A stretch of DNA of 64,000 nucleotides from Opitutaceae bacterium (GTDB lineage: Bacteria > Verrucomicrobiota > Verrucomicrobiia > Opitutales > Opitutaceae). The stretch spans positions 100,379-164,378 of the forward strand of contig PAUB01000015.1 in NCBI GenBank assembly GCA_002713695.1, in the 5' to 3' direction. Both the position numbers and the translations under genes were made by a program. Below, in pieces: positions 1 to 8,599 of the stretch; the first letter of the stretch is position 1; the number at the start of each line of letters is the position of its first letter. The notes beneath the pieces are model-generated. The model worked only from the letters and a program-made list of their open reading frames with translations. It did no database searches and was not told where the DNA came from.

Positions 1-66
1 GACGAAGCTAAACTCGTGACGGGTTCATCTCTCATGGCAGACGGCGGTTGGAGCGCGGGGAAATAG
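1..66 (+). CDS. C-terminal end of an SDR-family oxidoreductase (partial)
   Basis: The window opens inside a gene whose last 21 codons are readable and end in TAG. The tail contains VTGSSLMADGG and then W, which matches the conserved end of classical short-chain dehydrogenases, where the cofactor-domain C-terminus reads roughly 'itGs.l.vDGG'. Substrate and catalytic residues lie outside the window. The next gene starts 4 bases after the stop, so the two are probably co-transcribed. Confidence 0.75.
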   Translation, partial: DEAKLVTGSSLMADGGWSAGK

Positions 67-69
67 TCG

Positions 70-702
70 ATGGGTCGCGTTATACTAATTGCGATGCTCC
101 GTGACGTCGCGCGAGCGGTGGCGCGTGATTTGGGTGAACAGGCGAAAGAACCGATGGCTTACATCCGCACCGCCGGTAAAAATTCTTCGGAACAAGGTTT
201 GCGGATAACGAACAGGGACGCTTTAGTGGAGGCAGGGTTTAGACCTACCAATTATACGATCACAAGCAAAAGTGCCGTTGAGTTACGGCGCGACTTGGCG
301 GAATTCCCAATCCTGTGTTTTGAGGGAGGCGATCCGTTTTACTTGCTGGAGCAAATGCAGAAAATGAACACCACCGATACGATCCGCGAACTGACACGGG
401 AGCGGTTGTATATAGGTTTTAGCGCAGGTGCGACGATGGCGGGACCGGGTATTATGTCGGCGCGACACAATTTTGATACGACATTCCCAGAACTTACTGA
501 CACGAAGGGATTGGGTTTAGTTGATGTGGTGGTGTTGAACCACTGGGGTTCGGTGCCTGGCCGCGAGGTGTTTCTGGTCGGGAAGTGCGGCCGTCCGGGC
601 GCGGTGTTTAATAATTTCGATGGAGAATTTCGCCGCATCTTTCTGGCAGACAATCAGCATCTGGATTTCGAGGAAGGTCGCTTTGCATTTCGTGAAGTCT
701 GA
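70..702 (+). CDS. Peptidase S51 (dipeptidase E-like) family protein
   Basis: A 210-residue protein with the landmarks of the S51 serine peptidase fold: GGDPFYLL near residue 85, equivalent to the GG-N/D-T-F-x-L loop, and the nucleophile elbow IGFSAGA near residue 116 (GxSAGA). An NHW motif follows near residue 156, where S51 members carry the catalytic His region. Known members cleave Asp-X dipeptides or act on cyanophycin-type peptides; which applies here cannot be read. The ATG lies 3 bases after the stop of the SDR gene, supporting one transcript. The length matches the family (about 200-230 aa). The N-terminus lacks the usual hydrophobic beta strand ending in GG, so it may be slightly atypical. 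Confidence 0.75.
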   Translation: MGRVILIAMLRDVARAVARDLGEQAKEPMAYIRTAGKNSSEQGLRITNRDALVEAGFRPTNYTITSKSAVELRRDLAEFPILCFEGGDPFYLLEQMQKMNTTDTIRELTRERLYIGFSAGATMAGPGIMSARHNFDTTFPELTDTKGLGLVDVVVLNHWGSVPGREVFLVGKCGRPGAVFNNFDGEFRRIFLADNQHLDFEEGRFAFREV

Positions 703-720
703 GCTTTTTCCATAGAGATC

Positions 721-858
721 ATGCCAACTAACCTCATGCTCCAGAACCACCTTGACGACCCACGCGCCTGTAAGCGCTGTCTGCAAATCCACAAGCTCAA
801 GCAGGCCCTTTGGCTGATCGCGAATCGACCGGAAGTAAAAATATCCGTGTCATCGTGA
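721..858 (+). CDS. Small 45-residue ORF with a CxxC pair (hypothetical)
   Basis: An ATG at 721 opens 45 codons ending in TGA at 856-858, filling the gap between the S51 peptidase and the FKBP gene on the same strand. The peptide carries a DDPRACKRC stretch, a two-cysteine motif spaced as CxxC, followed by a Lys/Leu/Trp-rich helix-like segment. The spacing to both neighbours is tight and codon use looks coding. No homologue is recognised and no strong ribosome-binding site is visible, so this may be a small zinc-knuckle protein or a chance ORF. Confidence 0.3.
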   Translation: MPTNLMLQNHLDDPRACKRCLQIHKLKQALWLIANRPEVKISVSS

Positions 859-881
859 CATAGTTTGTTCTAGTTGGGAGT

Positions 882-1346
882 ATGTTGAAGCGTTTCTTCC
901 TCTTTATTCTCTTAGTGTGGGTGCCCACGGTACTCATGGCGCAGCGTGAGAAGCTGCCGCCAGAGGACTACGAATGGGTGACTACTAATTTTCCCAGTGC
1001 GAAAAAATCGAACACCGGTATTCGTTACATCGAGATCGAAAATGGCAGTGGCGAAACCATCAATCGCGGTGATCTTGTCTCCGTGCTCTATGTCGGGCGT
1101 TTCCTAAGCGGAGAAACATTTGATCAAAAGATCGATCCAAATGAACCCCTTACATTTCGGGTAGGCCGCAACAAGGTGGTTCGTGGCTGGGATCACATTT
1201 TACAGATCATGCGTCCCGGCGACAAATGGTTGGTCATCATTCCACCCGAGTTGGCTTATGGCACCAAGGGGCGACCACCGATGGTTCCTCCCGATAAAAC
1301 CCTCGTCTTTACGATGCAGGTCTTGGACGTAGAGAGAGGCGAATAA
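882..1346 (+). CDS. FKBP-type peptidyl-prolyl cis-trans isomerase, exported
   Basis: A 154-residue protein beginning with a signal peptide (MLKRFF, then a hydrophobic run ending LMAQ near residue 21), so it is predicted to act in the periplasm. Residues of about 60-152 form one FKBP domain: GDLVSVLYVGRF, the GETFDQ strand, VVRGWDHIL, then the loop PPELAYGTKG and the last strand FTMQVLDV. The conserved W of the pocket floor and the Y of the AYG loop are present, so catalysis is expected. Proteins of this type help fold outer-membrane and periplasmic clients. It stands alone, with a convergent lipoprotein gene behind it. Confidence 0.93.
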   Translation: MLKRFFLFILLVWVPTVLMAQREKLPPEDYEWVTTNFPSAKKSNTGIRYIEIENGSGETINRGDLVSVLYVGRFLSGETFDQKIDPNEPLTFRVGRNKVVRGWDHILQIMRPGDKWLVIIPPELAYGTKGRPPMVPPDKTLVFTMQVLDVERGE

Positions 1347-1374
1347 GTCGTGGATCGATGGGCGCACGCGCCGA

Positions 1375-1626
1375 TTATTCTTTCGCGGCGTTGGTGTAGC
1401 CGTAGCGATTTCTGAATTCTTCCATCGCTTGCCGTTGTGCTTCGGAAGGCGCGGAGCCTTTGGCGACCAATTCGGCTCCACGGGTTTCAATCCACCGATC
1501 ACGGAAAGATTGTTCAGTTTGTGCGGTCAACGGGGCTTGAGGCTCTTTTTTCAGGACGGAACACCCGACAAAGAGAGGAAGAGCGGCGGCAAGGCCGAGG
1601 AGGAGGATTCGCTTTGGGTCTGACAT
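1375..1626 (-). CDS. Small lipoprotein of unknown function
   Basis: An 83-residue protein with a lipoprotein signal sequence: MSDPKR, a hydrophobic run, then the lipobox LFVGC with the lipidated Cys at residue 22. The mature part is about 60 residues, charged and probably helical, containing EQSFRDRWIETRGAELVAKG and ending NAAKE. No domain is recognised. It converges with the FKBP gene and diverges from the RLKPR-repeat gene. Position +2 after the Cys is not Asp, so outer-membrane sorting is likely. Confidence 0.7.
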   Translation of the reverse strand: MSDPKRILLLGLAAALPLFVGCSVLKKEPQAPLTAQTEQSFRDRWIETRGAELVAKGSAPSEAQRQAMEEFRNRYGYTNAAKE

Positions 1627-1719
1627 ATTTTGGTTAAATTTGATGGATTTTGCTCTGAGACCGCGAGGGAAAGTTTTTGTTTTCGCGCATCGGCCGAAAA
1701 GTGTTCACTGTTTTTTACT

Positions 1720-3131
1720 ATGAGCGATGAGCCCAAGCAGCCTCCGTTGCGCCTTAAGCCCCGTTAGCGTCTTGAAAGCGAGGAGAGTGAATCATCGTCT
1801 GCCGAAGAGAAACCTTCCGCGGCCTCTCAAACGCCGGCTGAGCCAACCCCCGAAACTAAGCCCAAGTTGCGGTTAAAGCCGCGATTAGCGGCTGAGCCAG
1901 AATCTGGTTCGGAAAAGCCTAGCGAACCCGAGTCACCAAAGACTGCAGAAACCTCGGTTCAAAAACCGGCCGACGAAGCTCCTAAACCTATTCGTTTAAA
2001 ACCACGGCTTTCTGCTGAGCCCGAGCCGGAATCGAAGGAAGAGGAGGTTAATCCCACCCCTGAGTCTCCTGCGCCAGCGCCGGAAGTTTCTCAGCCTGCG
2101 CCAGAAGTTACGAACAAAGCAGAGGCCATTGAGGATAAACCTAAGTTTCGCCTGAAACCCCGTTTGGTAGCCCAGCCGGAAACAGCCAAGGCCAAGGATG
2201 AAGAGCCGCCGACCGAAGAGAAAAAAGTTGAAGCAACCGAGGTGGCATCAACGCCACCAGTTGAGCCTCCTGCTGAACCTCCTGCCGCGAAGACCCCGCC
2301 AAAATTTAAGCTCAAGCAAAAGACAGCTGAGCCTGCTTCTGGATCTGATCAGGTCGCGCCTAAGGTCGATGGAAAACCCGATCCGAAAGACGAGCATAAG
2401 CCGTCTAAAGCCATGCCACCACCGCCATTGGTGCATTTAAAAGCATCGGATGATATGGATGATGACGACATCCAGTTGACCGATGATGATGATGATGAGA
2501 CCCCAGCTCCGCCGAAAGGGAAAAAGCTTTGGTCGGATTAGTGGTGTTGATCGTTTTGGTTGGCAGCTACTTTGGTTGGCAGCAATTCGGCCCGCAGGAG
2601 CCCGAACCGATCGTGTCACCGACTTCAGATACTCCGACCCCTACACCCCAAAAACCTGCCACTTCATTGCCGGGTCAATTAATTGAAAAAGCGCAGTCAG
2701 CTTTAGATGCACGACGTCAGGGAGAGCAGGATCGGGTGGATGCGGTGCTTGATGGAAAAGCCGTTCCCGATAGTCAGTTTCAAAGAATTCAGCAAGCTCC
2801 CGTGCCAGATCCTGAAGCTGAGCCGGAAGCCGTGCCAGAACAGGTAACCACCCAATCACAATCAGTGATCGCGCCGGGAGTGACCGCGACGACGACAAGA
2901 GTAATGTCCGCGATCGAAGCGAGCCCCGCCTTTCGCGCCCTTGTGGGCCAAATGCGAATCAACGGAGTCTTCCAGGGTTCACCAGCGCGAGCGTTGCTGA
3001 ACGGGCACACTTACCGTGAGGGTCAACTGGTAGATGCCGGTCTCGGTATCTATTTCGATAGTGTGGTTGCGGAGGAAAAATTGATCGTATTTCGTGATGC
3101 TTCGGGTGCAATCGTGCAGCGAAAATACTAA
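1720..3131 (+). pseudogene. RLKPR-repeat, single-span membrane protein, interrupted by an amber codon and a frameshift
   Basis: One gene appears to run from ATG 1720 to TAA 3131 (471 codons) but is broken twice. The N-terminal half is Pro/Glu/Lys-rich and carries RLKPR-type repeats (four RLKPR copies, then FKLKQK). In the first copy the Leu that follows KPR elsewhere is TAG at 1765-1767, one base from TTG. After an acidic run (DDMDDDD, DDDDDE) the frame ends at 2541. The continuation lies one frame back from about 2526: a transmembrane helix (ALVGLVVLIVLVGSYFGW), a Pro/Glu-rich linker, and a C-terminal domain with LLNGHTYREGQLVDAGLGIY. This last part resembles the short beta domain of GspC/PilP-type proteins, though that is only a resemblance. 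A TTG at 2529 could restart translation. The topology would be a cytosolic repeat tail, one helix and a periplasmic domain. Confidence 0.6.
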
Positions 3132-3134
3132 GGG

Positions 3135-5537
3135 TTATTCGGTGCTTACGCTCCACTCGCTATGAGCAATGGCGCGATTGACATTGATCCCGGGTAGGCT
3201 GACCTCAGCCGTCACCCCCTTGGGTAGATCGAGACTCACTGCGATGCGGTCGCCGTCTCGTTGCCACGCGCTGGTGATGTTGCCTTGGGGGGTGGGGATA
3301 GTCGAGCCGCCCTGATTGCCATGAAACACAGGAGCGAACGAAACCCGTTTCCATGCCGGAGCGGTTTGGCGCACACCACCGATGATTTGCATGAAATGAA
3401 AGAGCGGGTGAGCGGACCACGCATGTGAATGGCTCATCGGGTATTCGACGTGATCGTCAAACATCTCTGACGTTGAACCTTGCTCGACCATCGGCTCCCA
3501 ATTGGGGCGAATGTGATCGATCACGGCTTGGCCGTGCCCCCGCTCGGCGAGAGTCGTGTAAACATAAGTGATCCAATACGCGCTCGGCTGTGAGGTGTGT
3601 TTTGATTCGTCGCGCAGATAATCCACGAGGAAACGCTCCATTTTCGGAGCAGACTTTGGCGCGAGATTAGTCATCAACGCCATCGTCTGCGCATGCGGCG
3701 AAGTGCTCTTGACGATGCGACCCTTCCTATCGATGCCATCACGCAGCAGTCCGCGGCGATCGATGAGGTTACCCAATTTTTGGCGGAGTCGCTTAGCCCA
3801 GCGCAGACAGCGGGTGGCACCGGTTTTGTTTTTGGTGAGAGTGTCGAGCTCGGCGAGTTTCTCCAGCGCAAGCACCAGCCAGAGGTTATAAACCGTCGGT
3901 GCGCCTTCCTTAAAAAGAGGCGTCCAGTCCAGAAATAACCAGTAGCGATCATCGTAAGTCACGAGACCGTCTTTGCCGGTGTGTTCTTCGAAATAGCTCA
4001 ACGCATTCTCGATGATGGGGCGTTGGCTGAGAAAGAGATCGAGGTCACCGGTCTGCCAATAATTATCCCACATCGTGATGAACCAGATGAGGGTGAAATC
4101 GGGCAGCACGCAGTTGTGCGCCATCGTCGGAGCGTGGCCGTAGGTGACTCCGTCTGCGGTCGTTTGCGCACCGATCTGGCGAATCCCGCGCTGGAACAAT
4201 AGCGAATCGCCGCTGAGGTGAAATGTGTTCCAAGCCTGCACGCGCGCATCGCCCCACCATTGCGCCTGCTCGCGCCACGGCGTGTCGACGTAGGCATCGA
4301 GCATGCAGTTTTGTTGCGACCACGCGCAGGTTTCCCAGATCTGTTCGAGCATGGGATCCGAGCTGCGAAACGCGCCGCGACGTTTCACGGGATAACCGGT
4401 GCGATGCAGCGTCACGCCGATGTGTAATGGGGTCGTGCTTTCGCGCACGGTCAATGTCGCGTAGCGAAAACCGAAGGGATGATAGTAACGATGATCGCTG
4501 AGACCCCGGCGACAGATCAGGCGCGAGCTAAACGTCGCGCGGCTGCTGCCCGGGTAGGTCATCACGGGTTCGAGCGTATCGGCTTCGATGATTTCGGTGT
4601 AAATGACATCGATCGTTTCGCCGCCGTGAGCTCCACCGACTCGGAGCGATAAACTCCCCACCACGGGTCGTCCCATATCGATGAGGTAACTGCGGAATTT
4701 TCCCCGCCCGGTTTTCGGCACTTCCAGTCCACTTATGGACAACCCCACGGGTGCGCTCGGATCGTCGATTGCATCTAGTCCTGATTTGGAAGCCTTCACG
4801 GGTTGGTGTGCATGATCTTCTTCTTGCCTAAGCAGGAACAGATTGCGCGCCTCGCGCCAGCCCTTGCCGGATGTGCCGCGCGCCGTGCCGATCACGGTGC
4901 CCGGTCGGGAAGCTTCTTCAAACATCTGCGGGATTCCACGCGGTTCGAGTGTGCTCCACGGCAATTTGCCGTGTGCTTGACCGACGGGTGCGGCCCAATC
5001 CGAGTCGTTGAAATCGGTATTCATCCAACCCGACAAACCCTCACGCGCATCATAATGCTCCTGATCAAAAAGCTGATGACCACATTGTTGGGCATCTCGC
5101 TTGATGCCGGCCTGAGTGACACATTTCCACTCCTTGCCACTCTCGATAATTGTTCCCCCCCATTTGGCTGCGACGAGTAGACCGGCGTAGCCTTCGGTCA
5201 AATATTGGAAGTTGCTGCGACCGGGATTGTGCGCGCGGATGGCAAACACGTTGCGCCCCGCCGTGAGCCACCGCGCGACATCAATTTCATCAAACGGCCA
5301 GTGGGATTGAAAACCGCGTGCGGGTCCGCGTCCGACAAACGCGCCATTGATGTAGAGTTGATACGATTGATCCGCTGTGATGAAGAGGGGCGCTTTTTTC
5401 GGCACACGCTTCAGCTCAAACTCGTGGCGAAATAGCACGTAGGCGTTGTGCAAATCCCAGCGATGATCGAGGGGCCAGATCCATTGTGCAGATCCGAAAA
5501 CTTTGGCGTGATTGATGGGGGCGGGGGCAGATTTCAT
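3135..5537 (-). CDS. Alpha-L-rhamnosidase-like glycoside hydrolase (GH78 type)
   Basis: An 800-residue protein with the GH78 layout. First comes an N-terminal beta-sandwich/lectin-like part (AQWIWPL, YQLYINGAFVGRGPARG, residues of about 15-180), then a beta region with the FRYATL strand, then an (alpha/alpha)6 barrel from about residue 390. DTPWREQAQWWGDARVQ corresponds to the conserved D-x-P-x-R-E-x-x-x-W-x-GD segment that holds the general acid in rhamnosidases, and a late YP..HSHAWSAHP region matches the conserved His near the catalytic site. No signal peptide is seen, so it probably acts in the cytoplasm on imported rhamnosides. It is followed on the same strand, upstream in coordinates of transcription, by dus; the two are 15 bases apart. 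Exact sugar specificity is not readable. Confidence 0.85.
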   Translation of the reverse strand: MKSAPAPINHAKVFGSAQWIWPLDHRWDLHNAYVLFRHEFELKRVPKKAPLFITADQSYQLYINGAFVGRGPARGFQSHWPFDEIDVARWLTAGRNVFAIRAHNPGRSNFQYLTEGYAGLLVAAKWGGTIIESGKEWKCVTQAGIKRDAQQCGHQLFDQEHYDAREGLSGWMNTDFNDSDWAAPVGQAHGKLPWSTLEPRGIPQMFEEASRPGTVIGTARGTSGKGWREARNLFLLRQEEDHAHQPVKASKSGLDAIDDPSAPVGLSISGLEVPKTGRGKFRSYLIDMGRPVVGSLSLRVGGAHGGETIDVIYTEIIEADTLEPVMTYPGSSRATFSSRLICRRGLSDHRYYHPFGFRYATLTVRESTTPLHIGVTLHRTGYPVKRRGAFRSSDPMLEQIWETCAWSQQNCMLDAYVDTPWREQAQWWGDARVQAWNTFHLSGDSLLFQRGIRQIGAQTTADGVTYGHAPTMAHNCVLPDFTLIWFITMWDNYWQTGDLDLFLSQRPIIENALSYFEEHTGKDGLVTYDDRYWLFLDWTPLFKEGAPTVYNLWLVLALEKLAELDTLTKNKTGATRCLRWAKRLRQKLGNLIDRRGLLRDGIDRKGRIVKSTSPHAQTMALMTNLAPKSAPKMERFLVDYLRDESKHTSQPSAYWITYVYTTLAERGHGQAVIDHIRPNWEPMVEQGSTSEMFDDHVEYPMSHSHAWSAHPLFHFMQIIGGVRQTAPAWKRVSFAPVFHGNQGGSTIPTPQGNITSAWQRDGDRIAVSLDLPKGVTAEVSLPGINVNRAIAHSEWSVSTE

Positions 5538-5552
5538 AAAAATTCGATGGGG

Positions 5553-6671
5553 CTACCAGACATCGACCGGACCTTTGGGCACGGGGATGGCGGTGCGATT
5601 GAGACCGGCTTGTTTGTCCGTTTCCTCGCTCATGAAGCTTGCGGACATCGGTTCGAGTTGAAAACGCGGTAACAGCTCGCCGTCCTCGTCGCAGAATTGT
5701 TTGCGCCATTGGAGATAGGTATCGAGTGCCGTCTGAAAATCCGCCCGCGATTTGATTGCGGTGATCGTTTGCTTAAACGGCTTCGAGGGGCCGAAACGCT
5801 TTGCATACCATGGCGCGACCTTACGAAAAAGTCGTGCACCGTGCTCTTCGCCGTAAAACACGCAGTAACGCTCGAAGTGCGCGCTCATCACGCGAATGCG
5901 TTCATCGAATGTCGGCTCGGGAACCATTTCGCCGGTCGCGAGAAAGTGTGCGGTGCGTTTAAAAATCCACGGATCGTAAAAAGCCCCGCGACCAATACTC
6001 ACGCCATCGCAGCCAGTCTCGTCGAGCATGTGCTTGGCGGCCTCCGGTGTGGTGATATCGCCGTTACCAATCACCGGAATTGTCGACACCGCTTCGATGA
6101 CAGAGCGGATCCCATCGAGATTCACGCGTCCATCAAAGCCTTGTGCGCGCGTGCGGCCGTGCACGAAAACCGCGGCCACTCCGGAATCCTCCAGCACGCG
6201 TGTAAGATCAGGCGCAGTGAGATTATCGTCGTCCCAACCTAGACGCATTTTCGCAGTAATCGGTATTTTCACCGCATCGACCATGCCTTTCACCAGCGCC
6301 GCGGTCTTATCGAGTTCGTTCATCATCGCTGACCCGCCGCCGACCTTGACGACCTTTTTCACCGGGCAGCCCATGTTGATATCCACGGATTGTGCGCCGA
6401 GTTCTTCGCACATGATCGCGGCATCTCGCATCTCTTCCGGCACGCTCCCGAAGAGTTGAATCGCGAGCGGACGATCTTCGGGAGATGTGGCGACCAGCTT
6501 CAGCGCGGTGCGATTGCGCTCCAGCAATGATCGAGCGTTAACGAGATCCGTTGTCGCCCAACCGAGCCCTCCGATTTCACGAATCGTGAGGCGAAAGGGC
6601 AGGTTGGTGTAGCTCGCCAGCGGCGAGAGAAACAGATTCGTCGAAAGCTCGTGTTCACCGATACGCATCAC
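5553..6671 (-). CDS. dusB: tRNA-dihydrouridine synthase (DusB-like)
   Basis: A 372-residue FMN-dependent TIM-barrel enzyme that reduces uridine to dihydrouridine in the tRNA D-loop. Visible signatures: LSPLASYTNLPFRL at the N-terminus, QLFGS, the catalytic block VDINMGCPVKKVV with the active Cys near residue 104, KMRLGWD, FVHGRTRAQGF, PVIGNGDI and GVSIGRGAF for phosphate binding. The C-terminal helical domain that grips tRNA follows from about residue 245. The length is slightly above the family norm because of the extended tail. The start MMRIGEHELSTN is chosen because the barrel begins directly after it. Confidence 0.93.
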   Translation of the reverse strand: MMRIGEHELSTNLFLSPLASYTNLPFRLTIREIGGLGWATTDLVNARSLLERNRTALKLVATSPEDRPLAIQLFGSVPEEMRDAAIMCEELGAQSVDINMGCPVKKVVKVGGGSAMMNELDKTAALVKGMVDAVKIPITAKMRLGWDDDNLTAPDLTRVLEDSGVAAVFVHGRTRAQGFDGRVNLDGIRSVIEAVSTIPVIGNGDITTPEAAKHMLDETGCDGVSIGRGAFYDPWIFKRTAHFLATGEMVPEPTFDERIRVMSAHFERYCVFYGEEHGARLFRKVAPWYAKRFGPSKPFKQTITAIKSRADFQTALDTYLQWRKQFCDEDGELLPRFQLEPMSASFMSEETDKQAGLNRTAIPVPKGPVDVW

Positions 6672-6724
6672 TCAGAAACGCCGACTATACGTTAAGCCTG
6701 AACCGCGACAACTCCACAAAGCGC

Positions 6725-7876
6725 TCAGATCGCCGCGACCGCTTTTTTCAAGCGGATCAGGGCTTCTTCGAGCGTGGCTCGCATGCAGCCGAGATTGATG
6801 CGCACGTAGTCGCCGGGCTTTGCTCCGAAAAACGCACCATCAGTCAGGCCCACGCCGTAGTTCTCGAAATGGGTAATCGGATCTTTCAAGCCAAGCTCGC
6901 TCACATTCAGCCACGCGAGATAGGTGGCCTGCATCGGCGCTTCCATTGAGATGCCCGGTAGATCGGAAGCGATAAACTCGAGCAGGCGATCGCGGTTGCC
7001 ACGCAGGACATTGAGCAATTCTTGACGCCACGATTCGCTCTTTCCGTATGCGGCTTCGCAGGCGGCGTAACCGAGCGTGTTGACTTCGGCGACGATACCA
7101 GCAGTCGCATGCACGAATTTGCGACGGAGCGCCCCATTGGGAATGATCGCGAAAGAAGCGCCGAGGCCGGGAATGTTGTAGGTCTTGCTCGGAGCCATCA
7201 GCGTGACGGTCCGCTGGGCGATTTCCTCGCTAATCAATCCGGCGGGGATGTGCTGCACATCATCGAGAATGAGGTCGCAGTGAATTTCATCGCTGCAGAG
7301 CACGAGATCGTGGCGCGTGCAAAATTCAGCGATGCGGGTAAGCTCATCGCGAGTCCAGACGCGCGCGACCGGGTTGTGCGGGTTGCACAGCAGAAAGAGT
7401 TTGGTGCGCTCAGTGACGGCGGCTTCCATCGCGTCCCAATCGATGACCCAGCGCTGACCGTCTAGCACAAGCGGGACGGAGACGGAAATACGCGCACTGT
7501 TTTTCGGCGCGGTCATAAACGGCGGATAGATCGGCGAGAGAGTGAGCACCTCATCACCCGTTTCGGCGAAGGCCTGTGCGGTGACGTTGAGCCCGCACAC
7601 GAGACCGGGTAGCCAGACAAACCACGACGGATTGACCGTCCAATCGTAACGCTCCTTCATTGCGCGCACCATCGTATCCATCGTGGATGGAGTCGGGCGG
7701 GAATAGCCGAAGATGCCGTGCTCTATACGCGCATGGAGGGCTTCGAGGATCGCGGGTGAGGACTTAAAATCCATGTCGGCCACCCACATGGGCAGCACGT
7801 CGCGGCCGGCGTATTTCTGCCATTTCTGGGAATCGGTGCCGGCGCGTTGGACGGGAGTTTCGAAATCAAAATTCAT
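6725..7876 (-). CDS. PatB/MalY-type PLP-dependent C-S lyase (putative cystathionine beta-lyase)
   Basis: A fold-type I aminotransferase-like protein of about 383 residues. The start at 7876 (MNFDFETPVQR) is preferred over one 8 codons upstream because MalY/PatB proteins begin with this motif. Signatures: LPMWVADMDF, the HGIFGYSRP segment, NPHNPVARVW, SDEIHCDL (Asp contacting the PLP ring) and SKTYNIPGLGASF with the PLP-binding Lys. Members split cystathionine or cysteine S-conjugates to pyruvate, ammonia and a thiol, and some have regulatory roles. It stands alone on the minus strand, 5' to the heat-shock genes. Confidence 0.9.
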   Translation of the reverse strand: MNFDFETPVQRAGTDSQKWQKYAGRDVLPMWVADMDFKSSPAILEALHARIEHGIFGYSRPTPSTMDTMVRAMKERYDWTVNPSWFVWLPGLVCGLNVTAQAFAETGDEVLTLSPIYPPFMTAPKNSARISVSVPLVLDGQRWVIDWDAMEAAVTERTKLFLLCNPHNPVARVWTRDELTRIAEFCTRHDLVLCSDEIHCDLILDDVQHIPAGLISEEIAQRTVTLMAPSKTYNIPGLGASFAIIPNGALRRKFVHATAGIVAEVNTLGYAACEAAYGKSESWRQELLNVLRGNRDRLLEFIASDLPGISMEAPMQATYLAWLNVSELGLKDPITHFENYGVGLTDGAFFGAKPGDYVRINLGCMRATLEEALIRLKKAVAAI

Positions 7877-7900
7877 AGGTGAAAGGCTGCAGACAACCAT

Positions 7901-8114
7901 GTTGCTCGTTTAAGATCACGGCAAATTACCGACATAAAATTTGGGTAATTCTTTCCCAGGTGTGACGTCACTGCGGGGACGTTTTTTCCCACTGGCGATA
8001 GAGAAAAAATAATAAGTAGCTAATTATCAATCGATTACGATGCAGAACGATTCGGCATTTCTCCTGCAATAGAAGGGGCAGAACCCAATCTTTAACCTAA
8101 AAGGAGAAAACAAC
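7901..8114 (+). promoter_or_regulatory. Intergenic region upstream of two hsp20 genes
   Basis: About 210 bases separate the divergent C-S lyase and hsp20 genes. The region holds a perfect 10-base palindrome GTGACGTCAC at 7962-7971, an A+T-rich block at about 8005-8040, and a strong ribosome-binding site AAGGAG at 8101-8106, placed 8 bases before the ATG. No CIRCE element (TTAGCACTC-N9-GAGTGCTAA) is present, so HrcA control is not indicated. The palindrome is a candidate operator only. Confidence 0.35.
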
Positions 8115-8564
8115 ATGAGAATCATTAGATACAACCAACCTGTTACTCGCGGTTATGCTCGCGCCAATAGTGGCTACGAACGCTCGCCTTGGGCGGGCCT
8201 CGAAAGCGAGATCGACCGCCTCTTCACCTCGGCAGTGGGGAATGTTGCGAGCAATCCGTCCACGCAATTTCCCGTCGATCTATATGAAGACAAAGACAAC
8301 GCCTATGTGCGGGCCGAACTTCCGGGCATCAGCCGCGACGACATCCAAGTCGAGTTGGTGGACGGTTACCTAAATATTAACGCCACGCGCAAAACCAAGA
8401 GCGGTGAAGACGAGCAATCGTTTATCTACAGCCGCTCGATCAGCGTGCCCGACACCTTGCAAACGGACAAGGTTCAGGCCGCCTACGAAAACGGCGTGCT
8501 GACCGTGACTTTGCCCAAGCGCGAGGAAAGCAAGCCGCGCAAGATCACCGTGGCCGTCAACTAA
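8115..8564 (+). CDS. Hsp20/alpha-crystallin small heat-shock protein (copy 1)
   Basis: A 149-residue holdase chaperone. The alpha-crystallin domain spans residues of about 50-145: FPVDLYEDKDNAYVRAELPG, VELVDGYLNI, and the closing strand block YENGVLTVTLPK followed by KPRKITV. The short N-terminal arm contains WAGLESEIDRLF, the usual amphipathic region. An ATP-independent role in binding unfolding proteins is the family function. It is the first gene of a two-gene unit with another Hsp20 35 bases downstream, and has a near-ideal Shine-Dalgarno sequence. Confidence 0.96.
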   Translation: MRIIRYNQPVTRGYARANSGYERSPWAGLESEIDRLFTSAVGNVASNPSTQFPVDLYEDKDNAYVRAELPGISRDDIQVELVDGYLNINATRKTKSGEDEQSFIYSRSISVPDTLQTDKVQAAYENGVLTVTLPKREESKPRKITVAVN

Positions 8565-8599
8565 CCCATTCAAAAACATCTACGAAAGGACCCAATAAT

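Noticed and set aside
2515..2531. A proven programmed -1 frameshift in the RLKPR-repeat gene
   Set aside because: The site is only a partial slippery motif (G AAA AAG), no downstream stem was established, and the same gene has a nonsense codon upstream, so mutation is simpler. Kept only as a possibility in the findings.
7901..8114. CIRCE/HrcA control of the hsp20 genes
   Set aside because: No TTAGCACTC-N9-GAGTGCTAA or close variant is present.
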